64,000 nt of DNA. Source: Methanobacterium sp. SMA-27. GTDB taxonomy: Archaea; Methanobacteriota; Methanobacteria; Methanobacteriales; Methanobacteriaceae. The notes under the pieces are model-generated. The model ran no database searches and was not told the DNA's origin. It saw nothing but the letters and a program-made list of their open reading frames with translations. The stretch is taken from the NCBI RefSeq assembly GCF_000744455.1, contig NZ_JQLY01000001.1, positions 372,001 through 436,000 of the forward strand, given 5' to 3'. Shown piece by piece: positions 1 through 8,047 of this stretch (the first letter of the stretch is position 1; each line of letters begins with the position of its first letter). Position numbers and translations under genes: made by a program.

Positions 1-1
1 G

Positions 2-1042
2 AGAAATTTAATGCCATTAATTAAATCTTCAGGTGTAGATGCAGTGATAGTATCAGATCTGGGTGCTTTGAATATTGCAAGAGAAAATAATTTAAATGTC
101 CACATGAGTGTACAGGCAAATCTGTCAAACAGCGAAGCATTAAATGTGCTTCAAGAACTAGGTGTATCGCGTGTTGTACTTTCAAGGGAAATGACCCTTA
201 AAGAGATTAAAGAAATTGCAGATAATACAAAAATGGATATAGAAGTCTTTGTGCACGGATCAATGTGCGTTGCAATTTCAGGTAGATGTTTTTTAAGTTC
301 TCATCTCTACAATAAAAGTGCAAATTGTGGAAAATGTCTTCAGCCATGCAGAAAGGACTGGAAAATTGTTTCTGAAGATGGGGAAGAATTTATAATTGAT
401 AATGAGCTCGAATCCAATTTTCAAGAACAGAAATCCGAATACGAACATACTTCTGAAGATTTTAAAAATGAAAAAACCCATATATTAAGTACTAAGGATC
501 TATGCATGGTGGATCACATACCCGAACTTATTGATGCAGGAGTGGAAGCTTTTAAGATAGAAGGAAGAGCCAAACCTGCTGATTACGTTAGCACAGTAAC
601 AAGGGTTTACAAGGATGCAATTAACATAAATGAATCTGGAAATTGGAACTCTGAAGAACGGCAAATAAAAACTCATAAATGGAAATTAGAGCTTAAAAAA
701 GTTTTCAATAGGGGATTTGATACGGGATTTTTCTTTAAGATCCCAAATGAAACCAGTAGCTCCAACCAAGCAACATATATCAAAAAAGATTCAGGAATGG
801 TTGTTAATTATTATCAGAAAGTTAATGCAGCAGAGATCAGATTGTGGGAAGATCTTGAAGTTGGGGATGAAATAATAATTCAAGGTAAAACAACAGGTTC
901 GATCACATTGAAAGTTGGTTCTATGCAAGTGAATGGTGAAAATATTCTTAAAGCATCTAAAGGTCAAAATGTAGCTATCTTTGTTGAAGAAAAAGTTCGT
1001 CCAAACGATAACGTTTATAAAAGACTTAAAAAGGATGAATAA
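2..1042 (+). CDS. U32 family peptidase, 5' end outside window
   Basis: The reading frame is open from the first bases of the window, so the true start lies upstream and only the C-terminal ~346 residues are visible. The U32 signature is clear: an E-V-F-V-H-G-S-M-C stretch followed by S-G-R-C-F-L-S and later a C-G-K-C...C-R pair, which in this family supply Fe-S or metal-binding cysteines. A second conserved piece ([12 protein letters not shown]) follows. U32 proteins are annotated as peptidases, but several characterised members modify tRNA or rRNA, so the substrate cannot be inferred. The C-terminal third resembles the beta-barrel tail of U32 proteins. About 290 bp of AT-rich spacer follows. 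Confidence 0.85.
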   Translation, partial: RNLMPLIKSSGVDAVIVSDLGALNIARENNLNVHMSVQANLSNSEALNVLQELGVSRVVLSREMTLKEIKEIADNTKMDIEVFVHGSMCVAISGRCFLSSHLYNKSANCGKCLQPCRKDWKIVSEDGEEFIIDNELESNFQEQKSEYEHTSEDFKNEKTHILSTKDLCMVDHIPELIDAGVEAFKIEGRAKPADYVSTVTRVYKDAININESGNWNSEERQIKTHKWKLELKKVFNRGFDTGFFFKIPNETSSSNQATYIKKDSGMVVNYYQKVNAAEIRLWEDLEVGDEIIIQGKTTGSITLKVGSMQVNGENILKASKGQNVAIFVEEKVRPNDNVYKRLKKDE

Positions 1043-1328
1043 TTCGTATAACCAAGTTTTTTTAGATTTTAAAAATAAAAAGGGTTAAGAAATTTAAAAA
1101 AAGTTTTGGAATCATTTTTTAATCTCAAGAATCTAATATTCTGGAGTTTCCAGATTAAAATTAATTATTAAAAAAATGAACCATATTTTCTTGTTAATAA
1201 AATTTCAAACAACAAAACTAAAAGTAGTAGTAAAACTAAACTTAAACTAAAATTTTACTATTAAAAGATATCACTTTGTATTAAGACATTTTTGGATGTC
1301 AAATATCAATAAAAAGGAGTCGATTTTA

Positions 1329-1808
1329 ATGAATATTGAAGATGCTATGCAGAAAGATGTTATAAAATTCCATGAACTGGATAAAATAGTTGATGTTGCA
1401 CAGAGTTTCAGAGAAAATAAAATAAGCGGAGCTCCTGTTGTTGATGATGAAAACAAGGTAGTTGGAGTTATCAGTGAAGGTGATATAATGAGGCTTATTG
1501 AAGTCCACTCACCAAAAATAAATCTCATACTTCCAGCTCCATTAGATTTAATTGAACTACCTATAAGAATGAAGCATGAATTGAATGAAATTGCAGAAGA
1601 CATGGAGAAAGCAGGGTCAACGGTTATAGATCAGATCATGACTAGAAAGATCATAAAGATAGGGCCAGATGCTTCAATATCGGATGCTGCAGAGTTAATG
1701 GATTCTCATAAGGTTAAAAGACTTCCAGTAGTTGACAATGAAGGTAAATTAATAGGTATAATTACTAGGGGGGATATCATAGGGGCAATGGTGAGAGGGG
1801 ATGAGTAA
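1329..1808 (+). CDS. CBS-domain pair protein
   Basis: A 159-residue protein made of two CBS motifs, about residues 1-55 and 95-159, joined by a charged linker. Each has the typical A-P-V-V-D/L-P-V-V-D core followed by G-V-I/G-I-I-T-R-G-D. CBS pairs bind adenine nucleotides or S-adenosylmethionine and act as energy or metabolite sensors. I chose the ATG at 1329 because AAGGAG lies about 9 nt upstream; an in-frame ATG at 1296 lacks such a site. The last 8 nt overlap the start of the CfbC-like gene, so the two are probably co-translated. A role as a sensor for that ATPase is only inference. Confidence 0.85.
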   Translation: MNIEDAMQKDVIKFHELDKIVDVAQSFRENKISGAPVVDDENKVVGVISEGDIMRLIEVHSPKINLILPAPLDLIELPIRMKHELNEIAEDMEKAGSTVIDQIMTRKIIKIGPDASISDAAELMDSHKVKRLPVVDNEGKLIGIITRGDIIGAMVRGDE

Positions 1809-2598
1809 AACTAAAAAAATTGCAATTTATGGAAAGGGAGGAATAGGAAAATCCACCATTGTCTCGAACATTGCAGCAGCAAATTCAAAGGATAAAGAAG
1901 TACTTGTAATTGGTTGCGATCCTAAAGCAGATACAACACGTACACTAGTGGGTGAGAGAATACCTACTGTATTAGATACTTTAAAAATCAAAAAAAATGC
2001 AGTTACAGAGGATATTCTCTATGTGGGATATAACGATGTTAGTTGTGTTGAATCTGGAGGGCCCGAACCGGGAGTAGGTTGTGCAGGTAGGGGAGTTATT
2101 GTTGCAATGAATCTGCTGGAGCGTCTGGGAATTTTTTCTGAAAATCTGGATTTAATTATCTATGATGTATTAGGTGATGTTGTATGTGGAGGTTTTGCAG
2201 TTCCACTGCGTGAGAATTTTGCAGACGAAGTTTACATAGTCACATCTGGAGAATATATGGCCCTTTATGCAGCCAACAACATATGTAAAGGTATTAAAAA
2301 ACTAAAAGGTAAATTTGGCGGCATTATATGTAACTGTCGAGGAATTGATAATGAACTTGAAATTGTACATGAATTCGCTGAAAGGGTTAATAGCAGGGTT
2401 ATTGGAGTAGTACCTAGAAATGAAATTGTACAGAAAAGTGAAATAGATGCAAAAACAGTTCTAGAAAAATTTCCTGATTCAAAACAAGCAGAAATTTACA
2501 GAAAACTTGCAAATTCAATAAATTTGAATAATGAATTTGTTATTCCGGAACCAATGGATGTTGAGGTATTTGATGAATTTTTCAGGAAATTTCAGTGA
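1801..2598 (+). CDS. cfbC: NifH-like reductase ATPase, probable CfbC of F430 synthesis
   Basis: A 265-residue NifH/BchL-superfamily P-loop protein. The deviant Walker A G-K-G-G-I-G-K-S is at residues 11-18, the G-C-D-P-K-A-D switch I region at 38-44, and the two cysteines expected to hold the bridging [4Fe-4S] cluster are C94 (G-V-G-C-A-G-R-G) and C129 (D-V-V-C-G-G-F). In methanogens the NifH-like protein without nitrogenase neighbours is usually CfbC. It passes electrons in an ATP-dependent way to CfbD, which reductively cyclises Ni-sirohydrochlorin a,c-diamide on the way to coenzyme F430. No nif or cfbD gene is visible here, so a true nitrogenase NifH is unlikely but not formally excluded. 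It overlaps the CBS gene by 8 nt. Confidence 0.75.
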   Translation: MSKTKKIAIYGKGGIGKSTIVSNIAAANSKDKEVLVIGCDPKADTTRTLVGERIPTVLDTLKIKKNAVTEDILYVGYNDVSCVESGGPEPGVGCAGRGVIVAMNLLERLGIFSENLDLIIYDVLGDVVCGGFAVPLRENFADEVYIVTSGEYMALYAANNICKGIKKLKGKFGGIICNCRGIDNELEIVHEFAERVNSRVIGVVPRNEIVQKSEIDAKTVLEKFPDSKQAEIYRKLANSINLNNEFVIPEPMDVEVFDEFFRKFQ

Positions 2599-2625
2599 GT
2601 AAAATCTGATTTATATAGTATAATT

Positions 2626-3084
2626 TCAATTTTTATTAATTAAATCATCTAACATTTTTGGCTCAAGTTCAAGTGTTTTAAATGCATCACGGCATGTTTT
2701 TATGGATACTTCAATTTCATCAAATCTGAAAAGATGTGAATCACATTTACAGTCAGAACAACCGAAACCGTGGATTTCAGTACCATGGCATGATATTTTT
2801 GAAGCAAGCATACATTCCCATTTATTTTCATTGACTGCAAATACTATCTCCTTTATCTCAGCATTAGAGCTGTTTAAGAGATAATCTACATGCCAAAAAA
2901 GTTTTTTGTTGTTGCTTAAATGTCTTTTTAAACGTGTTTCAAGTGAGTTAAGAGCCGAACCAACATACACATAATAACCCATTTTGAAATTAATAGGACC
3001 TTTTTTACCAACTTCAATAACTGTATCATCTTTTAATTGGATTATAATGCAATAAGTACCTTTTAATATAATTTTTTTTGTCAT
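2626..3084 (-). CDS. GIY-YIG nuclease-like DUF123 protein
   Basis: A 152-residue protein of the archaeal DUF123 group. It has a GIY-YIG-like core: G-T-Y near residues 9-11, then G-Y-Y-V-Y-V-G-S-A around 35-44, a R-L-K-R-H segment and W-H-V-D-Y-L-L. A Cys-rich piece follows (H-G-F-G-C-S-D-C-K-C) with S-H-L-F-R. In some archaea this domain is fused to endonuclease III, suggesting a link to DNA repair, but biochemical function is not established. It converges with the cfbC-like gene (27 nt apart), so the two are not in one operon. Confidence 0.8.
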   Translation of the reverse strand: MTKKIILKGTYCIIIQLKDDTVIEVGKKGPINFKMGYYVYVGSALNSLETRLKRHLSNNKKLFWHVDYLLNSSNAEIKEIVFAVNENKWECMLASKISCHGTEIHGFGCSDCKCDSHLFRFDEIEVSIKTCRDAFKTLELEPKMLDDLINKN

Positions 3085-3164
3085 TTATACCTACTTTATT
3101 TTTTTTATTTTTATTTGGAGATTAATAGTTTTAAACAGATAAAATAGGGGATAATCTAAAAAAA

Positions 3165-4001
3165 TTACGGCAAAATAAGTTCTTTACCCGATTCAAGTAT
3201 TTGAAATTTATTTTTAAATCTATTTTTAAATTTGCACAATGCATCAAAACCAGTGCAATGACCAAATATCAAATATTTAGGATCAAACTTTTCAAGTTCA
3301 GTTATTGTACTGTCAATACGATCTTCATTAGCAGTTATTAGATGTGTGCCGCCAATCACAGCGTAAACATTTTCATTAAAATATTTTGCAACAGATGAAA
3401 CTGTGTTTACAATACCCTTATGTCCACAGCCAGATAAAATCACAAGTCCTTCTTGAGTTTTTATTACAAGAACAAGTTCATCTTCAAAGTTGTCGTGTAA
3501 GAAATTATCATTCTTCTCAATAAAAAATGAAGGGTCTAACTCTTCAAAATCATTGAAAAATGAAATTTCAGCAAATATAAAAATATTTGGTTCAATTTCT
3601 ATTGTTTTAGAAATTAATTTCAATTTAGGTTGTAATTTCTTTTCTTTATCCTTTGTATCAGCATAAGAGATCTTAGATATTCCAATAAACTCCATATTGC
3701 CATTTCTCATGATATATTTGGGTAAAATGGCTGTTTTATGTAAATAAATATTTGGTGAACTGTTATTTAGAACTTGAAACAATCCCCCTGTATGATCTTC
3801 ATGGCCATGACTTAAAACAACATGTTTCAAATTTTTAAAACCATTTAATTGTTCCATATTATGTTTCAGAACTTCTGGAGATCTTCCCGTATCAAAAAGA
3901 ACTTTAGAATCTCCATTTTCAATTAGAATTGAGAGACCGTGCTCTGCATAAAATTCAGACGAAAATTTTGCTGTATTATCATTGACACAAATTAATTTCA
4001 T
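3165..4001 (-). CDS. MBL-fold metallohydrolase (COG1237-like)
   Basis: A 278-residue metallo-beta-lactamase fold protein. The metal-binding H-x-H-x-D-H motif is at residues 65-70 (S-H-G-H-E-D-H-T-G-G), with further ligand candidates in L-S-G-C-G-H-K-G, G-G-T-H-L and F-G-H-C-T-G. This subgroup (C-G-H and G-H-C-T motifs) is often annotated in methanogens as the pterin-forming 7,8-dihydropterin-6-methyl-4-(ribofuranosyl)aminobenzene phosphate synthase type, which would place it in methanopterin chemistry. That assignment is by family resemblance only. The ATG start has GGAGA upstream. Confidence 0.8.
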   Translation of the reverse strand: MKLICVNDNTAKFSSEFYAEHGLSILIENGDSKVLFDTGRSPEVLKHNMEQLNGFKNLKHVVLSHGHEDHTGGLFQVLNNSSPNIYLHKTAILPKYIMRNGNMEFIGISKISYADTKDKEKKLQPKLKLISKTIEIEPNIFIFAEISFFNDFEELDPSFFIEKNDNFLHDNFEDELVLVIKTQEGLVILSGCGHKGIVNTVSSVAKYFNENVYAVIGGTHLITANEDRIDSTITELEKFDPKYLIFGHCTGFDALCKFKNRFKNKFQILESGKELILP

Positions 4002-4152
4002 TTTTGTTTCTCCATGAAAATCAAATGTAGATATATATCTATTTAGATAGTTAAAATAAGTTTAATCAGTTCATATTTTATTAATAACAATATTTATGAA
4101 CGACACATAATGAAAGAAATTTGTAGTAATTAAGTTTAGAAGGTTAAAAAAA

Positions 4153-4563
4153 ATGGAATACACATTTATTGTAACAGGACATCCTAATGTAACATCAAAA
4201 CATAAAACAACACTAGAGGTAACAAAGGATACCGAAATAGGAAAAACAGCTGATTGTATAATAGGGGTTAAATCTAAAGTATCAATGGGGGATATTCCCA
4301 ATAGAATATTAGATGCAATTAAGAATGAAGATACTCTTATAATTTTACGTCTTGAAACCGAAAATGCTACTGATGAGATAAAAGGTTATGGACATCCTGA
4401 GTTAACCCTAGATCATCCAACAGACATAGTTACAAGAAAAAGTAGTTTTAAATGTAGCAGAACGCTTATGATAAATGCAGATAAAGCTGCATATGATCTT
4501 AATAACGAATTAATTGATGATTTAAAGAAATCTAAACCTTTAAAAGTTACAATTATTGTTTAA
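4153..4563 (+). CDS. DUF371 family protein
   Basis: A 136-residue archaeal DUF371 protein with the N-terminal T-G-H-P-N-V motif, a central D-C-I-I-G-V segment and G-H-P-x-L-x-L-D-H-P-T-D near residues 76-87. No function is known; the conserved G-H-P and D-H-P motifs could bind a metal or phosphate. It is a single gene, and mobile-element copy 1 begins 8 nt after its stop codon. Confidence 0.8.
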   Translation: MEYTFIVTGHPNVTSKHKTTLEVTKDTEIGKTADCIIGVKSKVSMGDIPNRILDAIKNEDTLIILRLETENATDEIKGYGHPELTLDHPTDIVTRKSSFKCSRTLMINADKAAYDLNNELIDDLKKSKPLKVTIIV

Positions 4564-4571
4564 TTTTTTAT

Positions 4572-4798
4572 CTTAATGTTGGAGAATACCCCATGTGTGA
4601 GGGTGGGGATGAATCCAACCAATAATATAAATAATAGTTTAACAATAATTAATAGTATCGTATGCGATAACCAAGCATACTACACTTAATCTAATCAGGT
4701 ACCGTAGGAACTACGGAAATTAAAGCTTCTCTGAAAAAAACCACATTAGTGGATTTAATGAAGGAAGAAGCTCCTTCCGAAAGGGAGGGGTAGTTCAC
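4572..4798 (+). mobile_element. IS200/IS605-like non-autonomous element, copy 1
   Basis: A 227 bp element, nearly identical to two others at 21913-22138 and 42822-43049 and in the same orientation. It is preceded directly by TTTAT (4567-4571) and ends with GTAGTTCAC. The left part can form a long hairpin (GTTGGA pairs with TCCAAC, ACCCC with GGGGT-like bases). The right part carries several small hairpins (GTATCG...CGATAC-like, CCGTAG...CTACGG, CCACATTAGTGG) and the terminal CTCCTTCC-GAAA-GGGAGGGG stem. No peptide of useful length is encoded. This is what I would expect of a TnpA/TnpB-mobilised derivative whose right end resembles an omega-RNA scaffold. The next bases, CAATGTAACG, would be the guide. 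Confidence 0.7.
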
Positions 4799-4921
4799 CA
4801 ATGTAACGTATTTGTATTAGTTATATGAAGAATATTTTTTATTGTTAAAAATAGCCAGTTAAAATAGTTGTTATCTGAATAGATTCAAAAAAAATATTAA
4901 AATATTTTAAGTAAATAATTT

Positions 4922-5007
<86 letters not shown>

Positions 5008-5188
5008 GTGATCAAATATTTATAAACATTTGAGCATACCAACTTCTTTAACTCTCACTATTTAAATGTTTTCCTTGTTTTAACTGGACTCTAAAAACTC
5101 AATATTAACTTAATAAAGATGTGATACAAAATAAGAACTATTTAACCATGTTATCAACTAATCTCTTAAATTAAAGGATAGATATTTT

Positions 5189-5488
5189 ATGATTTGTTTG
5201 GATGCTATAACACCTACAAAGGATGGAATACTTCTTGAAGTAGAGGTCTCACCAAAATCTGACAAATTTAGAATATCTGGATATAATGAATGGAGAAAAG
5301 CATTGGAAGTTAAAATAAAGTCAGTTCCACAGAAAGGTAAAGCTAACAAGGAAATAATTAACGAATTTTCAAAAATTACACAACATCATGTTGAAATTCT
5401 ATCTGGACATAAAAGTCATCATAAGACCTTGAAAATATATGATATGGATGAAAAAGAACTTCTAAATATTTTAAAACATTATTTCTAA
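5189..5488 (+). CDS. DUF167 (YggU-like) family protein
   Basis: A 99-residue DUF167 protein. The characteristic core V-S-P-K-S-D-K-F is near residues 19-26, and V-K-I-K-S-V-P-Q-K-G-K-A-N-K-E-I is near 41-56, followed by the L-S-G-H-K-S-x-x-K-T-L motif. Members are small alpha/beta proteins (E. coli YggU) of unknown function. AAAGGATAG lies upstream of the ATG. It is convergent with rfbB. Confidence 0.85.
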   Translation: MICLDAITPTKDGILLEVEVSPKSDKFRISGYNEWRKALEVKIKSVPQKGKANKEIINEFSKITQHHVEILSGHKSHHKTLKIYDMDEKELLNILKHYF

Positions 5489-5505
5489 TTAATTAAATAA
5501 AAAAT

Positions 5506-5513
5506 AAAAAAAA
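5506..5513 (-). terminator. Oligo-T tract downstream of rfbB
   Basis: Eight As on the plus strand read as T8 on the minus strand, 12 nt past the rfbB stop. Archaeal transcription stops at such U-tracts; the call rests on position and composition only. Confidence 0.4.
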
Positions 5514-5525
5514 GGTAAATCTAAT

Positions 5526-6467
5526 TTAAAACTTTGAAAAAAGAGTTATATTATCTTTATACCAGTTTATGGTTTGTTTAATAGCATCCTCAAATTTATG
5601 TTCTGGTTTCCATCCAAGTTTCATTATTTTAGTTGAATCAAGGGAATATCTTCTGTCATGACCGAGACGATCTTCAACAAACTTTATGAGGTTATCTGGT
5701 TTTCCAAGAGTATCCAGTATCATGTGTGTTATTTCAAGATTATTTTTCTCATTTCCACCACCTATATTATAAACTTCTCCTAACTTTCCTTTCATTAGGG
5801 CGGTGTAAACTCCTGTACAGTTGTCCGGTGCATATATCCAATCTCGAACATTTTTACCATCACCATATACGGGTAATTCCTTATTTTGTATTGCATTTAA
5901 TATGAACAGGGGAATGAGTTTTTCAGGAAACTGATATGGGCCAAAATTATTACTGCTTCTTGTAATTATTACAGGAGCGCCGTATGTTTTATGATAAGCA
6001 CTTACAAGTACATCAGCTCCGGCTTTACTTGCAGAGTATGGGCTTGAAGGATCAATATTACTTTTTTCAGTAAAAGATCCATTATCTATACTTCCATAAA
6101 CTTCGTCTGTAGATATCTGTAGATATTTTTCAACATCATATTTTCTAACATTTTCAAGAAGATTGTATGTACCAATGACATCTGTTTTAACAAATACCCC
6201 TGGATCTTCAATTGACCTGTCTACATGTGTTTCAGCAGCGAAGTTCACAACCATATCACAATCTTTCATCACATTTTTAACTGCTTCCGAGTCTCCAATA
6301 TCTCCTTTAATGAATTCTATTTTACTTTTTATATCATTGAGATAATCTGGATTGGCTGCATAAGTTAGTTTGTCAAATATTACTATCTCGTGATCTTGTT
6401 TCTCAACCATTTGATGCACGAAGTTACAGCCTATAAAGCCTGCTCCTCCTGTAATAAGCATTTTCAT
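5526..6467 (-). CDS. rfbB: dTDP-glucose 4,6-dehydratase
   Basis: A 313-residue extended short-chain dehydrogenase. NAD-binding G-G-A-G-F-I-G is near residues 6-12. The T-D-E-V-Y-G active-site segment and catalytic Y-S-A-S-K are both present, which separates RfbB from GalE-type enzymes. It converts dTDP-glucose to dTDP-4-keto-6-deoxyglucose, a precursor of rhamnose and other deoxysugars for cell-surface glycans. I set the start at ATG 6467 because GGTGA sits 6 nt upstream; the longer TTG at 6479 overlaps that site. RmlA, RmlC and RmlD are not in this window, though galU and galE follow. It is divergent from galU across 585 bp. Confidence 0.88.
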   Translation of the reverse strand: MKMLITGGAGFIGCNFVHQMVEKQDHEIVIFDKLTYAANPDYLNDIKSKIEFIKGDIGDSEAVKNVMKDCDMVVNFAAETHVDRSIEDPGVFVKTDVIGTYNLLENVRKYDVEKYLQISTDEVYGSIDNGSFTEKSNIDPSSPYSASKAGADVLVSAYHKTYGAPVIITRSSNNFGPYQFPEKLIPLFILNAIQNKELPVYGDGKNVRDWIYAPDNCTGVYTALMKGKLGEVYNIGGGNEKNNLEITHMILDTLGKPDNLIKFVEDRLGHDRRYSLDSTKIMKLGWKPEHKFEDAIKQTINWYKDNITLFSKF

Positions 6468-7052
6468 TTTTTTCACCAATATTTTGTTTATTATTCAAAT
6501 TTTTTAAGTGTAAATCATAAGTATTTTTCCTTAAATATCCCATCTTGGAGTATTTTATAAGTACCAATCTCGGATATTTAATATCAGGTTATCATAGTTT
6601 TAAGTTAGTTGGCACGTTAACGCAAAGCAGTATCGATACCAATGTTTATTTCTGATACATAATGATTTGATTTGCATGAATTTTATCTTAAATAAAAATT
6701 CATTTATTTGGACCGTAAGTTGAAGATTTATATGTATATATTACAATACAATGCATTTGAGACATGATAGCGGTTGTAAAGTTTGTCTGGTCAAATTTTA
6801 TAAAAAGATCTTTGTCGTGCCTTAATATTTCCAACAACCAGGCTTCTCTAGTAGGGGATCACCAATAGATTTTGGTTTTTAATCATTCTATCATTCCAAA
6901 ACCATTAAATTCTCAAAAATTTTATATATTCCATTCCTATTAAATTATACCATTGATCTGCTTAATTTAATTATTAATTAATATATAGAATAAATAGGTC
7001 TTTATAATGATGTTTTAATATAACTTAAATCAAAAATTAGTGGTGATTCAAT
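6468..7052. other. 585 bp rfbB-galU intergenic region
   Basis: AT-rich divergent spacer with no credible ORF. It holds two adjacent perfect palindromes, CGTTAACG (6615-6622) and GTATCGATAC (6630-6639), centred 16 bp apart. It also holds a strong TATA-like stretch near 6728-6742, and a possible short structured transcript (separate entry). TATA-like sequence for galU lies nearer its start. Confidence 0.5.
6755..6880 (+). ncRNA. Candidate small RNA, weak
   Basis: A TATA-like TTTATATGTATATA at about 6727-6740 is followed by ~125 nt in which GGTTGT (6772-6777) can pair with ACAACC (6834-6839), extended by AGC/GCT across a small bulge. An inner AAAGATCTTT palindrome is present, and the stretch ends in a T-rich run. 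I do not recognise a family. It could equally be a non-transcribed spacer. Confidence 0.2.
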
Positions 7053-7898
7053 ATGAAAGCTGTAATACCTGCTGCAGGGCTCGGTACGAGATTTTTACCG
7101 GCCACTAAAGCACAACCTAAGGAGATGTTACCTGTCTTCAATAAACCAACCATTCAGTATGTTGTTGAAGAAGCAGTTGCTTCGGGCATTGACGATATTT
7201 TAATAGTAACTGGTAAAGGAAAGAGATCAATCGAAGATCACTTTGATAAATCTTTTGAACTTGAATATTTCCTTAGAAACTGTGGTAAAATGGACTATCT
7301 CCATGAAATAGAAACCATATCAGAAATGGCAGATATTTATTATGTTAGACAGAAAAAACAAAGGGGACTTGGAGATGCCATTTTATGTGCAAAAAAACAT
7401 GTTGATGGTGATGCATTTGCTGTTTTATTAGGTGATACTATAGGAAGATCAAGTGTACCATGTACAAAGCAGCTTATGGACATCTATAACCAGTATGGAT
7501 CATCTACAATAGCCATAGAGAAGGTTCCGGATGAAAAGATAGAAAGATATGGAATAATTAAAGGAAATAAAGTTTCTGAATCTTTATATGAAATAGAAGA
7601 TCTAGTTGAGAAGCCAAAACTGCGTGATGCTCCCTCAAATCTTGCAATTACAGGTAGATATATTTTGACATCAGAAATATTCGATCATATAGAAAATCTA
7701 ACTCCTGGTGTTGGAGGAGAAATACAACTCACTGATGCAATGAAATCACTTGAGAAGATATATGGCCATGTATTTGATGGTAAAATATATGATATTGGAA
7801 ATACAGTTGAATGGCTTAAGAGCTCAATTGAATTTGCATTGGAGGATCCAGAGGTAGGAGAAGATTTAAGGAGTTATATGACGGAAATTGTGAAATAA
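7053..7898 (+). CDS. galU: UTP-glucose-1-phosphate uridylyltransferase
   Basis: A 281-residue nucleotidyltransferase with the GalU signature G-L-G-T-R-F-L-P-A-T-K-A-Q-P-K-E-M-L-P at residues 9-27, the I-Q-Y-V-V-E-E-A motif, L-G-D-T substrate loop and V-E-K-P segment. It makes UDP-glucose from UTP and glucose-1-phosphate. With galE nearby it supplies UDP-glucose and UDP-galactose for surface polysaccharide or pseudomurein-associated glycans. GGTGATT lies 6 nt before the ATG. It converges on galE but the stops are about 150 nt apart. Confidence 0.92.
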   Translation: MKAVIPAAGLGTRFLPATKAQPKEMLPVFNKPTIQYVVEEAVASGIDDILIVTGKGKRSIEDHFDKSFELEYFLRNCGKMDYLHEIETISEMADIYYVRQKKQRGLGDAILCAKKHVDGDAFAVLLGDTIGRSSVPCTKQLMDIYNQYGSSTIAIEKVPDEKIERYGIIKGNKVSESLYEIEDLVEKPKLRDAPSNLAITGRYILTSEIFDHIENLTPGVGGEIQLTDAMKSLEKIYGHVFDGKIYDIGNTVEWLKSSIEFALEDPEVGEDLRSYMTEIVK

Positions 7899-8047
7899 CT
7901 ACCTTAAAATCTTTCCATTTGACTATTTATACTAATAAATTGATATAAAAGAAGCATAATCTCATTTTTTCTTTTTTTACTATTATTGGACTTAATCTTG
8001 GTAGATTATGCAATAAAAATTAGTTAAGATTGGTTAAAAAATTCTAG

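Noticed and set aside
1801..2598. Nitrogenase NifH
   Set aside because: Motifs fit the whole superfamily, but no nif neighbours are present and the CfbC reading fits a methanogen better.
4572..4798. Structured riboswitch or rRNA fragment
   Set aside because: Considered for the hairpins, but three dispersed copies with fixed ends and a TTTAT target fit a mobile element far better.
5158..5349. Minus-strand ORF over DUF167
   Set aside because: The plus-strand DUF167 motifs and ribosome site are clear.
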